Shown here: positions 40,300-49,607 of the stretch, in pieces | Layout of the letters: each line of letters begins with the position of its first letter | Position numbering within the stretch: the first letter of the stretch is position 1 | Assembly: GCF_012275375.1 (NCBI RefSeq) | Contig: NZ_JAAZQJ010000004.1 | Location: forward strand, 186,001 to 250,000 | Source: Dyella sp. SG609 | Lineage (GTDB): Bacteria > Pseudomonadota > Gammaproteobacteria > Xanthomonadales > Rhodanobacteraceae | DNA length: 64,000 nt | Reading direction: 5' to 3' | The notes under the pieces: model-generated | Databases searched by the model: none | What the model saw: the letters and a program-made list of their open reading frames with translations, nothing else | What the model was told of the DNA's origin: nothing | Translations under genes and position numbers: made by a program

Positions 40300-41526
40300 T
40301 CAGGGCTTGCCGCCCGCGCGGATAAGCTCCATCACCTCATAGCAAGCCCCCATGGTGTGGTAATCCACCTTGCCCGCCGGGCTCTTTTCATCGTCGTACT
40401 TGCGGTTGTCACGCGTGAGGATGCGGAACCACGCACCGTACTTGTGATCGACGAAGTGCTCCCACGAGTAAGCCCACAGCTTCTGATACCACTCGTCGTA
40501 CTTCGCCTCGCCCGTGCGCGCATGCAACAGCGCCGCCGCGGCCAGCGATTCCGCCTGCACCCAGAAATACTTGTCGTCGTCGCACACGCTGCCATCCGGC
40601 GCGAAGCCGTAGGCGATGCCGCCGTATTCCTTGTCCCAGGCGCGATCCAGCGCGGTGTCGAACAGATGCTGCGCCGTCGGCACCAGCCACTTCTCCTCGC
40701 GGTTGCGCTCCAGCAGCAGCGGTTCGAGGATCAGCAGCAGCTTGGCCCATTCGGTCTGGTGGCCGGGCTGGAAACCCCAGGGGCGGAACAGGTGCTTGGG
40801 ATTATCGAGGTTGTATTTCCAGTCGATATTCCAGTCGACGTCGTAGTGCTCCCACACCAGCCCTTCGGCCTTGGCGGCCTGGCGGCGGGTCATGTTGTCG
40901 GCCAGGGTGAGCGCGCGTTCGAGATAGCGCGGCTCGTCGCTGGCCTGGTAGGCGGCGAGCATCGCCTCGCACATATGCATGTTGGCGTTCTGGCCGCGGT
41001 AGCCGCTGAAGTTCCAGTGCTCGTCGGCCTCGTCGCGGTACAGGCCGAAGTCGGCGTCCCAGTAGCGCTTTTCCAGCAGCTCCCAGGTTTCGTCCATCCA
41101 CGGGCGCACTTCGGTGAGGCCGGCCTTCAGCGCGGTGGAGTAGGCCAGCAGCACGAAGGCCACGCCGTAGGCGTGATAGGTGCGGTCTTCCGGCTTGCCG
41201 TCGCGGATGGTCCAGGCATAGCCGCCGCTGGCGGCGTCGCGATGCACTTCGCGCAGGTAGCGCAGGCCGTGGCGGGCGGCGTCGAGGTATTCGGCGCGCT
41301 TGTCGTCGAATTCGCGCGCGGCCATGGCGTAGGTGAAGACGAAGCGCGTGCTGCTCACCAGGTGGCGGTGGCTGCGGTCGTAGATGGTGCCGTCGTCTTT
41401 GTAGTAATGGAAAAAGCCGCCGGCGGGGTCGATCGCGTGCGGATGGTAGAAGGCCATGGTGTGCGCGATATGCGCGCGCAGAAAGGCTTCGCTGCCGAAA
41501 TTCGGGGTGTTGACGGGGGAATTCAT
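40300..41526 (-). CDS. AGE-family sugar isomerase, probably mannose isomerase
   Basis: This 408-residue enzyme of the N-acylglucosamine 2-epimerase (alpha/alpha-barrel) family starts at ATG 41526, overlapping the fructokinase stop by 4 bp. Three histidines, H184 (NMHMCEA), H256 (GHQTEW) and H390 (VDYHTMG), match in context and spacing the catalytic histidines known in YihS-type aldose-ketose isomerases. It is therefore more likely a mannose-to-fructose isomerase than an N-acetylglucosamine epimerase. The neighbours agree: a fructokinase, a sugar permease and an alpha-mannosidase. It lies last in the operon. The assignment is strong but the substrate is inferred. Confidence 0.88.
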   Translation of the reverse strand: MNSPVNTPNFGSEAFLRAHIAHTMAFYHPHAIDPAGGFFHYYKDDGTIYDRSHRHLVSSTRFVFTYAMAAREFDDKRAEYLDAARHGLRYLREVHRDAASGGYAWTIRDGKPEDRTYHAYGVAFVLLAYSTALKAGLTEVRPWMDETWELLEKRYWDADFGLYRDEADEHWNFSGYRGQNANMHMCEAMLAAYQASDEPRYLERALTLADNMTRRQAAKAEGLVWEHYDVDWNIDWKYNLDNPKHLFRPWGFQPGHQTEWAKLLLILEPLLLERNREEKWLVPTAQHLFDTALDRAWDKEYGGIAYGFAPDGSVCDDDKYFWVQAESLAAAALLHARTGEAKYDEWYQKLWAYSWEHFVDHKYGAWFRILTRDNRKYDDEKSPAGKVDYHTMGACYEVMELIRAGGKP

Positions 41527-42503
41527 GCGTGGGCGTCCATGAAAGCGAGCACCTCGGCTTCGTCCGGCATGGCGGCGAACGAACCCAGGCGGGTAACGGT
41601 GAGGGCGCCGCAGGCGGCGGCGAAGCGCAGCATGGCGTGCAGGCGCGGCAGTTCGGCGACGAGATGGTCGAGCTGGCCGTCGCCTTTCTCCACCGTGGCC
41701 AGTCGATGCAGCAGGCCGCCGACGAAGGCGTCGCCCGCGGCGGTGCTGTCCACCGTGGGCACGGCGTAGACCGGCATTTCGCCCGAGGCGTCGGGATGGA
41801 ACCAGCGCAAGGTGCGCGAGCCGTCGGTGATCACCAGCAGGCGCGCCCGGCCGGCCCACAGGCGTTCCAGCGCGGCTTCCTCGCCGGCGTCGCCGGCCAG
41901 CCAGTGGAATTCCTCGGCGCTCAGTTTCACCACGTCGGCCAGGTGCAGCGCGGGCCACAGTTCGTCGTGCGAGGCGCTCTGCTGCGGCCACAGCGCGGGG
42001 CGCAGGTTGAGATCGAAGCTCACCCACGCGCCGGCCGCATGCGCGCGGCGCATGCCTTCGCGGGTGGCTTCGGCCAGCGCGGCTTCGGTCATGCTGTTGG
42101 AGCAGACGTGGAACACGGCTGCGTCGCGGAAGCTTTCCTCGCGGAAATGTGCGGGACGGAACAGCAGGTCGGCCGAGGGCGGGCGGTAGAAGCTGAAGCT
42201 GCGCTCGCCGTGGCTGTCCAGCGCGACGAAGGCCAGCGCGGTGTTGGCCTCGCCGGTGCGCGCGACGCCGCCGGTATCGACGCCGGCGCGGTGCAGGCTG
42301 TCCAGCAGGAAGTCGCCGAACATGTCCTGGCCCAGCATGCCGGCGAAGGCGGCCGGGCCGCCCAGCCGCGCCACGGCCACGGCGACATTGGCGGGCGCGC
42401 CGCCGGCGAAAGGAATGAAGCTGCGCGGGAAACCCTGCGCGTCACGCCCCTCGGCGTGGAAGTCGATCAGTGCTTCGCCGAAGCACAGGATATTGCGTGC
42501 CAT
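41523..42503 (-). CDS. PfkB-family fructokinase
   Basis: The protein has 326 residues. The N-terminal motif GGAPANVAVAVARLGG and the C-terminal DSTAAGDAFVGGLL (catalytic base D258) are the two PfkB signatures; the usual DTTGAGD reads DSTAAGD here. It would phosphorylate fructose made by the downstream isomerase to fructose 6-phosphate. It follows the permease by 12 bp and overlaps the isomerase gene by 4 bp. Confidence 0.92.
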   Translation of the reverse strand: MARNILCFGEALIDFHAEGRDAQGFPRSFIPFAGGAPANVAVAVARLGGPAAFAGMLGQDMFGDFLLDSLHRAGVDTGGVARTGEANTALAFVALDSHGERSFSFYRPPSADLLFRPAHFREESFRDAAVFHVCSNSMTEAALAEATREGMRRAHAAGAWVSFDLNLRPALWPQQSASHDELWPALHLADVVKLSAEEFHWLAGDAGEEAALERLWAGRARLLVITDGSRTLRWFHPDASGEMPVYAVPTVDSTAAGDAFVGGLLHRLATVEKGDGQLDHLVAELPRLHAMLRFAAACGALTVTRLGSFAAMPDEAEVLAFMDAHA

Positions 42504-42515
42504 CGAATGGGGATC

Positions 42516-43844
42516 TCAGTGGGTGGCGGCGACTGGGGTGTCGCTCTTGATGCGCGAGCCGTAAAGGCCGTAGAAAACGATGTAGGCGTAGCACAGCAGC
42601 GGCAGGAAGAACGCGTGCTGCACGCCGATGCGGTCGGCGAACAGGCCCTGCACGTAAGGCACCAGCGCGCCGCCGACGATGGCCATGATCAGCAGGCTGG
42701 ACGCCTTGCCGGTCAGCGGGCCCATGCGTTCGATGCCGAGCGAGAAGATGGTGGGAAACATGATCGAGTTGAACAGGCCGATCGACACCACGCTGTACAT
42801 CGCGACCGGGCCCTTGGTCGACATGGTGGTCAGCACCAGCGCCATGTTGATCGCGGCGAAGATCGCCAGCAGCTTGCGCGGCGACAGCCTGGCCAGCAGC
42901 GCCGAGCCGATGAAGCGGCCGATCATGGCGCCCAGCCAGTAATAGGCCACCCAGTTCGCGGCGGCCTGTTCGCTCATGTTGCCGATGTCCGGCATCGACA
43001 GGTAATTGACCAGGAAGCTGCCGATCGCCACCTCGCCGCCTACGTAGAAGAAGATGCCCAGCACGCCGAACAGCACGTGCGGGTGGCGCAGCGCATCGAT
43101 CAAGGTGTGATGGCCGGTGTCGGCCTGCTCGGTACTTTCTTTCAGCGTGGGCAGGCGGAACAGGTAGACGAAGATCGCCAGCAGGAACAGCACCACGGCC
43201 AGGCCCAGGTACGGGCCCTGCACGGTCTGCGCTTCCTGCGCGCGGTAGGCCAGCTGTTCGGCGGGCGAGAGCTTGCCGATCTGCTCGGCGCTCAGCACCG
43301 CGGCCGAGAGGATCAGCAGGCCGCCGAACTTCGGCGCCAGGAAGGTGCCGAGCGAATTGAGCGCCTGCGCCAGGGTGAGGCGGCTGGAACTGGTTTTCTC
43401 AGGACCGAGCAGGGCGACATACGCATTGGCGGCCACCTGCAGCACAGTGATGCCGGTGGCCAGCACGAACAGCGCGCCGAGAAAGGCGTCGTAGGAATGC
43501 ATCGCCGCGGCGGGCCAGAAACCCGCCGCGCCGACGCCGGCGATAGCCAGGCCGGCGACGATGCCCTTCTTGTAGCCCAGGTGCGCGACCAGCCGGCCCG
43601 CCGGCAGCGACATCAGGAAATACGCCCCGAAGAAGGTGAACTGCACCAGCATCGCCTCGGCGTAATTGAGCTGGAACACCGCCTTCAGATGCGGAATCAG
43701 GATGTCGTTGAGGCAGGTAAGAAAGCCCCACATGAAGAAGATGCTGGTGAGCACCCCCATCGCCATCGGGTAATCGGTGTAGCGCTCCTTGGCCGCCCCG
43801 GGGAGCGCAGTGTTCGACGGGGCGGGTGGTGAGGCGAAAGCCAT
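42516..43844 (-). CDS. FucP-type MFS sugar:proton symporter
   Basis: The protein has 442 residues from ATG 43844, with GAGGAA 8 nt upstream. It has twelve membrane helices and the family features of FucP/GluP transporters (FFMWGFLTCLNDILIPHLK, QFTFFGAYFLMSLPAG, NYLSMPDIGNMS). Context points to mannose as the imported sugar. It lies 23 bp after the LacI gene and 12 bp before the fructokinase gene, so it is in the same operon. Confidence 0.92.
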   Translation of the reverse strand: MAFASPPAPSNTALPGAAKERYTDYPMAMGVLTSIFFMWGFLTCLNDILIPHLKAVFQLNYAEAMLVQFTFFGAYFLMSLPAGRLVAHLGYKKGIVAGLAIAGVGAAGFWPAAAMHSYDAFLGALFVLATGITVLQVAANAYVALLGPEKTSSSRLTLAQALNSLGTFLAPKFGGLLILSAAVLSAEQIGKLSPAEQLAYRAQEAQTVQGPYLGLAVVLFLLAIFVYLFRLPTLKESTEQADTGHHTLIDALRHPHVLFGVLGIFFYVGGEVAIGSFLVNYLSMPDIGNMSEQAAANWVAYYWLGAMIGRFIGSALLARLSPRKLLAIFAAINMALVLTTMSTKGPVAMYSVVSIGLFNSIMFPTIFSLGIERMGPLTGKASSLLIMAIVGGALVPYVQGLFADRIGVQHAFFLPLLCYAYIVFYGLYGSRIKSDTPVAATH

Positions 43845-43867
43845 GGGTGGTTTCCTCGGAGTAGGAA

Positions 43868-44935
43868 TCAGGTCGTGCGCGGTGCGCCGCTGCTTTCGCG
43901 CACCACCAGGGTCACCTGCGCGACCGTGGTGGTGGCATCGGCCTGCGGCTTGCGCAGGCGCGCGAGCAGGAGTTGCGCGGCCTGGCGGCCGCGGGCGCGC
44001 GGATCGGTGGCCAGCGTGGTGAGCGGCGGCATGCTGAAGGCCGCCTCGGCCACGTCGTCGAAGCCGGTGAGCGCGAAATCGCGGCCCGGCTGGATGCCGC
44101 GCTGATTGAGGCCGAGCATCAGGCCCAGCGCGACCGCGTCGTTGTAGCAGACCGCCGCGGTGGGCGCGGGCTTGGCGGCGAACAGGTCGGCGCAGGCGCG
44201 CGCGGCGTCCATGCGCGTCGGCAGCGTTTCCACGCGCCAGCGCGGCGCGATCGGCAGGCCGGCCGCGTTCATCGCTTCGACATAGCCGGCATGGCGCTGG
44301 CGGCACGAGCTGGAATCGCCATGGCCGCCGAAGAACGCGATGCGCTTGTGGCCTTGGGCGATCAGGTGTTCGGTGGCGAGCCTGGCGCCGCGCTGGTTGT
44401 CCAGCATCAGGCGGTCCCAGTGCGCGTACTCCGGCAGGTTGCCGCCGAGCTCGCGGTTGAACAGCAGCACCGGCGTCTGCGCGCCCACCGCGGCGAGCAC
44501 GCGCTCGGCGGCGCTGCCTTCGGCGGGGGAGAGAATGATTCCACCCGGGCCATGTTCGATCAGCGAACTCAGCACCGCCTGCTCGCGCTCCACCGATTCG
44601 CCGGTGCTGCCGAGCAAGGTGACGAAGCCGGCCTGGCCGAGCGTTTCATCCACGCCCGCGGCGAATTCCGCGAAGAACGGATTGCCCAGTTCGTTGAGCA
44701 CCAGCGCGATGCTCGACGAGGTGCGGCGGCGCAGATTGGCCGCGGCGCGGTTGTAGACGTAGCCCTGCTTGCGCAGTTCTTCTTCCACCCGCGCCCGGGT
44801 GTGTTTGTTCACCAGTGGACTGCCGCGCAGCACGAGGGACACAGTGGCGCGCGACACGCCGCAACCGGCGGCGATGTCGTTCAGGGTGATCTTGCGGCGG
44901 ATCGAGGTCGAGCTTTCCATGGTTCTCGCGGCCAT
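43868..44935 (-). CDS. LacI-family repressor of the mannose locus
   Basis: The protein has 355 residues from ATG 44935; MESSTS at 44920 is an alternative start. The helix-turn-helix ITLNDIAAGCGVSRATVSLVLRG is typical, followed by a periplasmic-binding-type ligand domain (LNELGNPFFAEFAAGVDE...FFGGHGDSSSCRQRHAGY...GFDDVAEAAFSMPPLTTL). It is the first gene of the minus-strand operon and is divergent from the mannosidase gene. A perfect LacI-type palindrome sits between them, and an imperfect copy lies at its own start. It probably responds to mannose or a related sugar. Confidence 0.92.
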   Translation of the reverse strand: MAARTMESSTSIRRKITLNDIAAGCGVSRATVSLVLRGSPLVNKHTRARVEEELRKQGYVYNRAAANLRRRTSSSIALVLNELGNPFFAEFAAGVDETLGQAGFVTLLGSTGESVEREQAVLSSLIEHGPGGIILSPAEGSAAERVLAAVGAQTPVLLFNRELGGNLPEYAHWDRLMLDNQRGARLATEHLIAQGHKRIAFFGGHGDSSSCRQRHAGYVEAMNAAGLPIAPRWRVETLPTRMDAARACADLFAAKPAPTAAVCYNDAVALGLMLGLNQRGIQPGRDFALTGFDDVAEAAFSMPPLTTLATDPRARGRQAAQLLLARLRKPQADATTTVAQVTLVVRESSGAPRTT

Positions 44936-44950
44936 TAGAACGATCCAAAA
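44935..44950. promoter_or_regulatory. second, imperfect LacI-type site at the regulator start
   Basis: TTAGAACGATCCAAAA shares AACGATCCAAA with the perfect palindrome at 45025-45042 and abuts the lacI-type gene start. It may mediate autorepression. Confidence 0.55.
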
Positions 44951-45024
44951 GTAGTCGATTCCATAAGGATAGTGATCTCGCACTGCAGCATGCACCGGCC
45001 ATCGGTGGGGTGTTAGCTTCCCCG

Positions 45025-45042
45025 GTTTGGAACGATCCAAAC
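45025..45042. promoter_or_regulatory. LacI-type operator in the divergent mannose promoter
   Basis: GTTTGGA-ACGA-TCCAAAC is a perfect 7-4-7 palindrome with the central CG characteristic of LacI-family sites. It lies 84 bp before the mannosidase start and 90 bp before the regulator start, well placed to repress both directions. Confidence 0.7.
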
Positions 45043-45125
45043 TTGCCGGCCAGGACGGTCGACCAAGCAGCAGGCACCTCGGTCGACCGGAATTGCGCCG
45101 CAAACCACGTCCTGGGGAGATGCCG

Positions 45126-47468
45126 ATGGTCAAGTTTTCGTTTAAGCCGGGCTTCGCGCCGGCCCTGCTGGCACTGGCCTTGTCGCTGGCGGCGGAGGCC
45201 GGCCACGCCGCCGAGCCGGGCCACGCCGCGGACGTCGACCCGCGCATCGGCACCGGCGGCGACGGCCATACCTTCCCGGGGGCCACGGTGCCGTTCGGGA
45301 TGATCCAGCTCTCGCCCGACACGGCCATGCCGGATTTCAAGCACGCCTATAAATGGGCCGCCGGCTACCAGTATGGGGACACCAGCCTGCTCGGCTTCTC
45401 CCATACGCATTTCTCCGGTTCCGGCCATTCGGACCTGGGCGATGTGCTGGTGATGCCGGTGGCCGGCGAGCCGAAGCTGGAACCGGGCGACCCGGCCCAG
45501 CCCGGCAGCGGCTACCGCTCTCGCTTCAGCCACGACAGCGAAAAGGTGGAGGCGGGCTATTACGCCGTCACCCTCAGCGACTACCAGGTGCGCGCCGAAC
45601 TCACCGCCGGCCGCCGCGTGGGCTGGCACCGCTACACCTTTCCCGCCGGGCAGCCGGCGCATCTGCTGCTGGACCTGCGCCCGAGCATCTACGACTACGC
45701 AGGCAAGGTGCTGTGGTCGTCGCTGCGCGTGCATAAGGACGGCGCCGTCACCGGCTGCCGCCAGACCCGCGGCTGGGCGCCGGGCCGCGAGCTGTGCTTC
45801 GCCATGCGCTTCTCGCAGCCGCTGGCCGCGCGGCATCTGTACGACCGCGAGACCGACGTGGCCTACAAGGGCTTCAAGGGCCCGGGCCACCAGCCGGAAG
45901 ACCAGGACGCGCAGCACGGCCGCGCCATCGTCGGTGTGTTCGACTTCGGCCAGCTCAAGCAGCCGCTGCAGGTGAAGGTGGCGATCTCGCCGGTAAGCGA
46001 GGCCAATGCGCTGGCCAACCTGGACACCGACGGCAAGGGCTGGGACTTCGACGCCCGCCGCGCCGAGGCGCGCAGCGCGTGGAACCAGGTGCTGGGCGTG
46101 GTCGACGTGGACGCGCCGAAGGAGCAGCGCACCAGCTTCTACACCTCGCTGTACCACGCCATGCTGTCGCCGACGCTGAGCATGGACGTCAACGGCGACT
46201 ACCGCGGCCCGGACAACGCCGTGCACCGCGCGCAGGGTTTCGAGTTCCATTCCACCTGGTCGCTGTGGGACGTGTACCGCGCGCAGCAGCCGCTGATGGT
46301 GCTGTTGCAGCCGCAGCGCAGCGTGGACTTCGTGCAGTCGCTGATCGCCGCGCGCGAGGCCAGCCCGTTCGGCATCCTGCCGGTATGGGCGTACCAGGGC
46401 CTGGAGACGTGGTGCATGATCGGCTACCACGCGGTGCCGGTGATCGCCGACGCCTATGTGAAGGGCATCCGCGGCTTCGACGCCAAGGCCGGCCTGGACG
46501 CGATGGTGGCCAGCGCCACCTATGCGCCGTACGGGGGCCTGGGCGAATACATGCAGCGCGGCTACGTGCCGATCGACAAGGAGCCGGAAGGCGCCTCCAA
46601 GACGCTGGAATACGCCTACGACGACTGGACCATCGCGCAGATGGCCAAGGCCATGGGCCGCCAGGACGTGGCCGCGCAGTTCGCCAGGCGCGCGGGCAAC
46701 TGGCGCAACGCCTACGACGCCAAGACCGGCTTCATGCGCGCGCGCAAGACCGACGGCCAGTTCCGCGAACCGTTCAATCCCGACGTGGCCGGCTACGGCA
46801 GCGACTACACCGAGGGCAATGCCTGGCAGTACAGCTGGTACGTGCCGCAGGACGTGGCCGGGCTGATCGCGGCGATGGGCGGCGACCAGGCCTTCGTGCG
46901 GAAGCTGGACAGCGTGTTCGACGCCAAGGTCGATCCCAGGCAGTTCGCCCACGTGGAAGACATCACCGGCCTGATCGGCTGGTACGCCCACGGCAATGAG
47001 CCCAGCCATCACCTGGCCTACCTGTACGACTACGCCGGCGCGCCGTGGCAGACCCAGCAGCGCCTGAAGCAGATCATGGACAGCCAGTACGCGCCGCGCC
47101 CGGACGGCCTGGCCGGCAACGACGACCTGGGCCAGATGTCGGCCTGGTACGTGTTCACCGCGCTGGGTTTCTATCCGGTCGCGCCCGGCAGCGACGAGTA
47201 CGCGATCGGCCGTCCGTTCGTGCGCAAGGCCACGCTGCATCTGCATGGCGGCAAGACCTTCACGGTGTCCGCCGAGCCGCTGGACGACGCCCATCCTTAC
47301 GTGGGTGAGGTGACCCTCAACGGCAAGCCGCTGGACCGCGTGTTCCTCCATCACGGCGAGATCCTGGCCGGCGGTGAGCTGCACTTCCGCATGCAGGCGC
47401 AGCCGGACCGTAGCTGGGGGCAGGCGGCTGCGGCGAGGCCGGCGGCGATGAGTGCTTACGGGAAGTAA
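45126..47468 (+). CDS. secreted GH92 alpha-mannosidase
   Basis: The protein has 780 residues. ATG 45126 is chosen because GGGGAG lies 6 nt before it; ATG 45120 is too close. A signal peptide runs to about residue 28. GH92 hallmarks are clear: DVDPRIGTGGDGHTFPGATVPFGMIQLSPDT, GFSHTHFSGSGHSD, THSTWSLWDVYR-like FHSTWSLWDVYRA, GNEPSHH (~residue 625) and the GNDDLGQMSAWYVFTALGFYP block (~665). GH92 enzymes are calcium-dependent exo-alpha-mannosidases, mostly alpha-1,2. It would release mannose from glycans in the periplasm or outside. It is divergent from its LacI regulator. Confidence 0.95.
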   Translation: MVKFSFKPGFAPALLALALSLAAEAGHAAEPGHAADVDPRIGTGGDGHTFPGATVPFGMIQLSPDTAMPDFKHAYKWAAGYQYGDTSLLGFSHTHFSGSGHSDLGDVLVMPVAGEPKLEPGDPAQPGSGYRSRFSHDSEKVEAGYYAVTLSDYQVRAELTAGRRVGWHRYTFPAGQPAHLLLDLRPSIYDYAGKVLWSSLRVHKDGAVTGCRQTRGWAPGRELCFAMRFSQPLAARHLYDRETDVAYKGFKGPGHQPEDQDAQHGRAIVGVFDFGQLKQPLQVKVAISPVSEANALANLDTDGKGWDFDARRAEARSAWNQVLGVVDVDAPKEQRTSFYTSLYHAMLSPTLSMDVNGDYRGPDNAVHRAQGFEFHSTWSLWDVYRAQQPLMVLLQPQRSVDFVQSLIAAREASPFGILPVWAYQGLETWCMIGYHAVPVIADAYVKGIRGFDAKAGLDAMVASATYAPYGGLGEYMQRGYVPIDKEPEGASKTLEYAYDDWTIAQMAKAMGRQDVAAQFARRAGNWRNAYDAKTGFMRARKTDGQFREPFNPDVAGYGSDYTEGNAWQYSWYVPQDVAGLIAAMGGDQAFVRKLDSVFDAKVDPRQFAHVEDITGLIGWYAHGNEPSHHLAYLYDYAGAPWQTQQRLKQIMDSQYAPRPDGLAGNDDLGQMSAWYVFTALGFYPVAPGSDEYAIGRPFVRKATLHLHGGKTFTVSAEPLDDAHPYVGEVTLNGKPLDRVFLHHGEILAGGELHFRMQAQPDRSWGQAAAARPAAMSAYGK

Positions 47469-47765
47469 AAGAAAAGAAACCTTCTCCCCTCCGGGGAGAA
47501 GGTGCCGGCAGGCGGATGAGGGGCCGGGGCTCGCCACAACGTATCAACGGGGCGAAGTAAAGAGTTTTTGAGCTTGTCGCGAACCTCCGCGCCACGCTCC
47601 GCCCGGCCCCTCACCCCGACCCTCTCTCCCACAGGGACTACCTTCGGGTCGCCCGGAGGGGAGAGGGAGTTAGCGTGAAGGGGAGAGGGAGCAAAGCCGC
47701 AGGCAAATCGCCGCGCCGTGACATCCCCGCTGGCAGGCATCAGATGATTCTGTAACCATCGGCGT
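47469..47765. other. gene-free stretch with composite repeat, reverse orientation
   Basis: A composite repeat of the same family as copies A and B (about 47479-47668) lies here in the opposite orientation, with a 21-bp insertion in its last module. The final ~100 bp before the kinase gene should contain its promoter; no clear boxes are seen. Confidence 0.6.
47479..47668 (-). repeat. composite palindromic repeat, copy C
   Basis: It carries CCTTCTCCCCTCCGGGGAGA at the left and, reversed, the CTCCGCCCGGCCCCTCACCC module at the right. Its middle is unrelated to copies A and B. The first hairpin could end mannosidase transcription. Confidence 0.75.
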
Positions 47766-49607
47766 ATGCCGCACTCCCCGTGGAAACTTACGCCGGTCAC
47801 CCGACCCCGGATGCGGGATCGCGTGGCGCTGCGCTGGCGCCTGGGCGGCCTGCTGTTCGCGGTGCTGGTGATCGTGGCGCTGCCTTACATGGTGACCCGC
47901 AGCGGCTCGCGCGACGCGCTGGACGCCAATGCCCGCGTCACCCATTCCTCGGAAGTGAAATCGCTGACCTACCGCATCGCCTACGTCACCCGCGACGGCG
48001 AGGCGGCGCTGTACCGGCTGCTGGACGGCGACGACAACCCGCAGGTGCGCGTGCGCGCCGGCCGGGCCAGCAAGGAGATTCCCGGCCTGCTCGCGCAGCT
48101 GCGCGACATGACCCGCGACAACGCCGACCAGCAGGCGCGCATCGGCGCGCTCGGCAGCATGGTCAGCGGCCGCCTGGCCCTGCTCGACCAGGCCATGCTG
48201 CGCTATCGCCAGGGCGACGTGCGCGCCGCCAACGATGCGCTGCGCGATTCCGGCACCCTGTTCAAGATGGACGACCTGATCGACGGCATCGTGCAGAGCG
48301 AGGACGACACCTTGCTCGCGCGGCGCAGCCAGGCGCGCGCCGCTTCGTCCAACAGCAGCCTGGCGCTGACCATCACCGCCAGCGCGCAGGTGCTGCTGCT
48401 GGCCATCGTGGTGATCGTGTCCGAGCGGCAGATCAGCCGGCGCCTGCAGGCGGAAGAACGCGAAGGCCAGGCGGTGCAGCGCTCGCAGCTGATCGTGCAG
48501 GCGGTGCGCGAGCCGATCGCGCTGCTGGACAGCAAGCTGTGCACCTTGCTGGTCAACGCTGCGTTCGGCGAGCTTTATGGCATTCCGCCGTCGAACCGGC
48601 ATTCGCTGCCGCTGGTGGAGATCGGCGATGGCGCCTGGCGCGACAGCGCCTTGCAGCAGCGCCTCAACGACGTGCTGCTGCTGGACCGCGAGCTGTGGGA
48701 CTACGAACTGCTCCAGCGCACCGTCGACGGCGTCGACCGCCACGTGGTGATCAACGCCCGCCGCCTGCAGCAGGACGACGGCGGCGAGCCGGTGCTGCTG
48801 CTCACGGTGAGCGACGTCACCGCGCGCGCCCTGGTCGAGCAGCAGGTGAAGGAACTGAACCGCCAGCTCGAAGGCAAGGTGGCTCAGGTTTCCGACGTGA
48901 ACCGCGAGCTGGAAGCCTTCAGCTATTCGGTCTCGCACGACCTGCGCGCGCCGCTGCGCCATATCGCCGGCTTCGCCAGCAAGCTGGAACAGCATCTGGG
49001 CGAGGGCGCGGACGACAAGTCGCAGCACTATATCGACGTGATCAGCGACGCCGCCCGCCGCATGGCCCAGCTGATCGACGACCTGCTGGTGTTCTCGCGC
49101 CTGGGCCGCGGCGCGCTGCGGCTGCAGCCGGTGGACATGCAGTCGCTGGCGGAAGAGGCGCGCGTGCTGGCCGAATCCGAGGTGCACGGGCGGCGCATCC
49201 TGTGGTCGATCGCGCCGCTGCCGATCGTGATCGGCGACGAGAACATGCTGCGCACGGTGTGGCAGAACCTGCTCGGCAATGCGGTGAAGTACACCGGCAA
49301 GTGCGAGGTGGCGAATATCGGCGTGGAGATGCGCCGCGGCGACAACGGCGACTACGAGTTCGTGGTCAGCGACGACGGCGCCGGCTTCGACATGCAGTAT
49401 TCCGGAAAATTGTTCGGCGTGTTCCAGCGTTTGCACCGCGCTTCGGAATTCCCCGGCAATGGCATCGGCCTGGCCAATGTGCGGCGCATCGTGCAGCGCC
49501 ACGGCGGCAAGGTGTGGGCCGAGGGCAGCCCGGGCGAGGGCGCGCGTTTCCACTTCACCCTGCCGGCCTCCGACCTGGCCGACGCGTTCGCGCAGGAACG
49601 GCAATGA
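47766..49607 (+). CDS. membrane sensor histidine kinase (CHASE3-like sensor plus PAS)
   Basis: The protein has 613 residues with two membrane helices (about 27-45 and 200-220). They enclose a helical periplasmic domain of the CHASE3 type (VTHSSEVKSLTYRIAYVTRDGEAALYRLLDGDD). A PAS-like segment follows (~240-350), then HisKA with H391 in SYSVSHDLRAPLRHIAGF, and an ATPase domain with NLLGNAVKYT and GNGIGLANVRRIVQRHGG. This form is like phytochrome-type kinases that act with Rcp1-type receivers. It overlaps the single-domain receiver gene by 4 bp. ATG 47766 has no clear ribosome site; ATG 47811 is an alternative start. Confidence 0.9.
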   Translation: MPHSPWKLTPVTRPRMRDRVALRWRLGGLLFAVLVIVALPYMVTRSGSRDALDANARVTHSSEVKSLTYRIAYVTRDGEAALYRLLDGDDNPQVRVRAGRASKEIPGLLAQLRDMTRDNADQQARIGALGSMVSGRLALLDQAMLRYRQGDVRAANDALRDSGTLFKMDDLIDGIVQSEDDTLLARRSQARAASSNSSLALTITASAQVLLLAIVVIVSERQISRRLQAEEREGQAVQRSQLIVQAVREPIALLDSKLCTLLVNAAFGELYGIPPSNRHSLPLVEIGDGAWRDSALQQRLNDVLLLDRELWDYELLQRTVDGVDRHVVINARRLQQDDGGEPVLLLTVSDVTARALVEQQVKELNRQLEGKVAQVSDVNRELEAFSYSVSHDLRAPLRHIAGFASKLEQHLGEGADDKSQHYIDVISDAARRMAQLIDDLLVFSRLGRGALRLQPVDMQSLAEEARVLAESEVHGRRILWSIAPLPIVIGDENMLRTVWQNLLGNAVKYTGKCEVANIGVEMRRGDNGDYEFVVSDDGAGFDMQYSGKLFGVFQRLHRASEFPGNGIGLANVRRIVQRHGGKVWAEGSPGEGARFHFTLPASDLADAFAQERQ

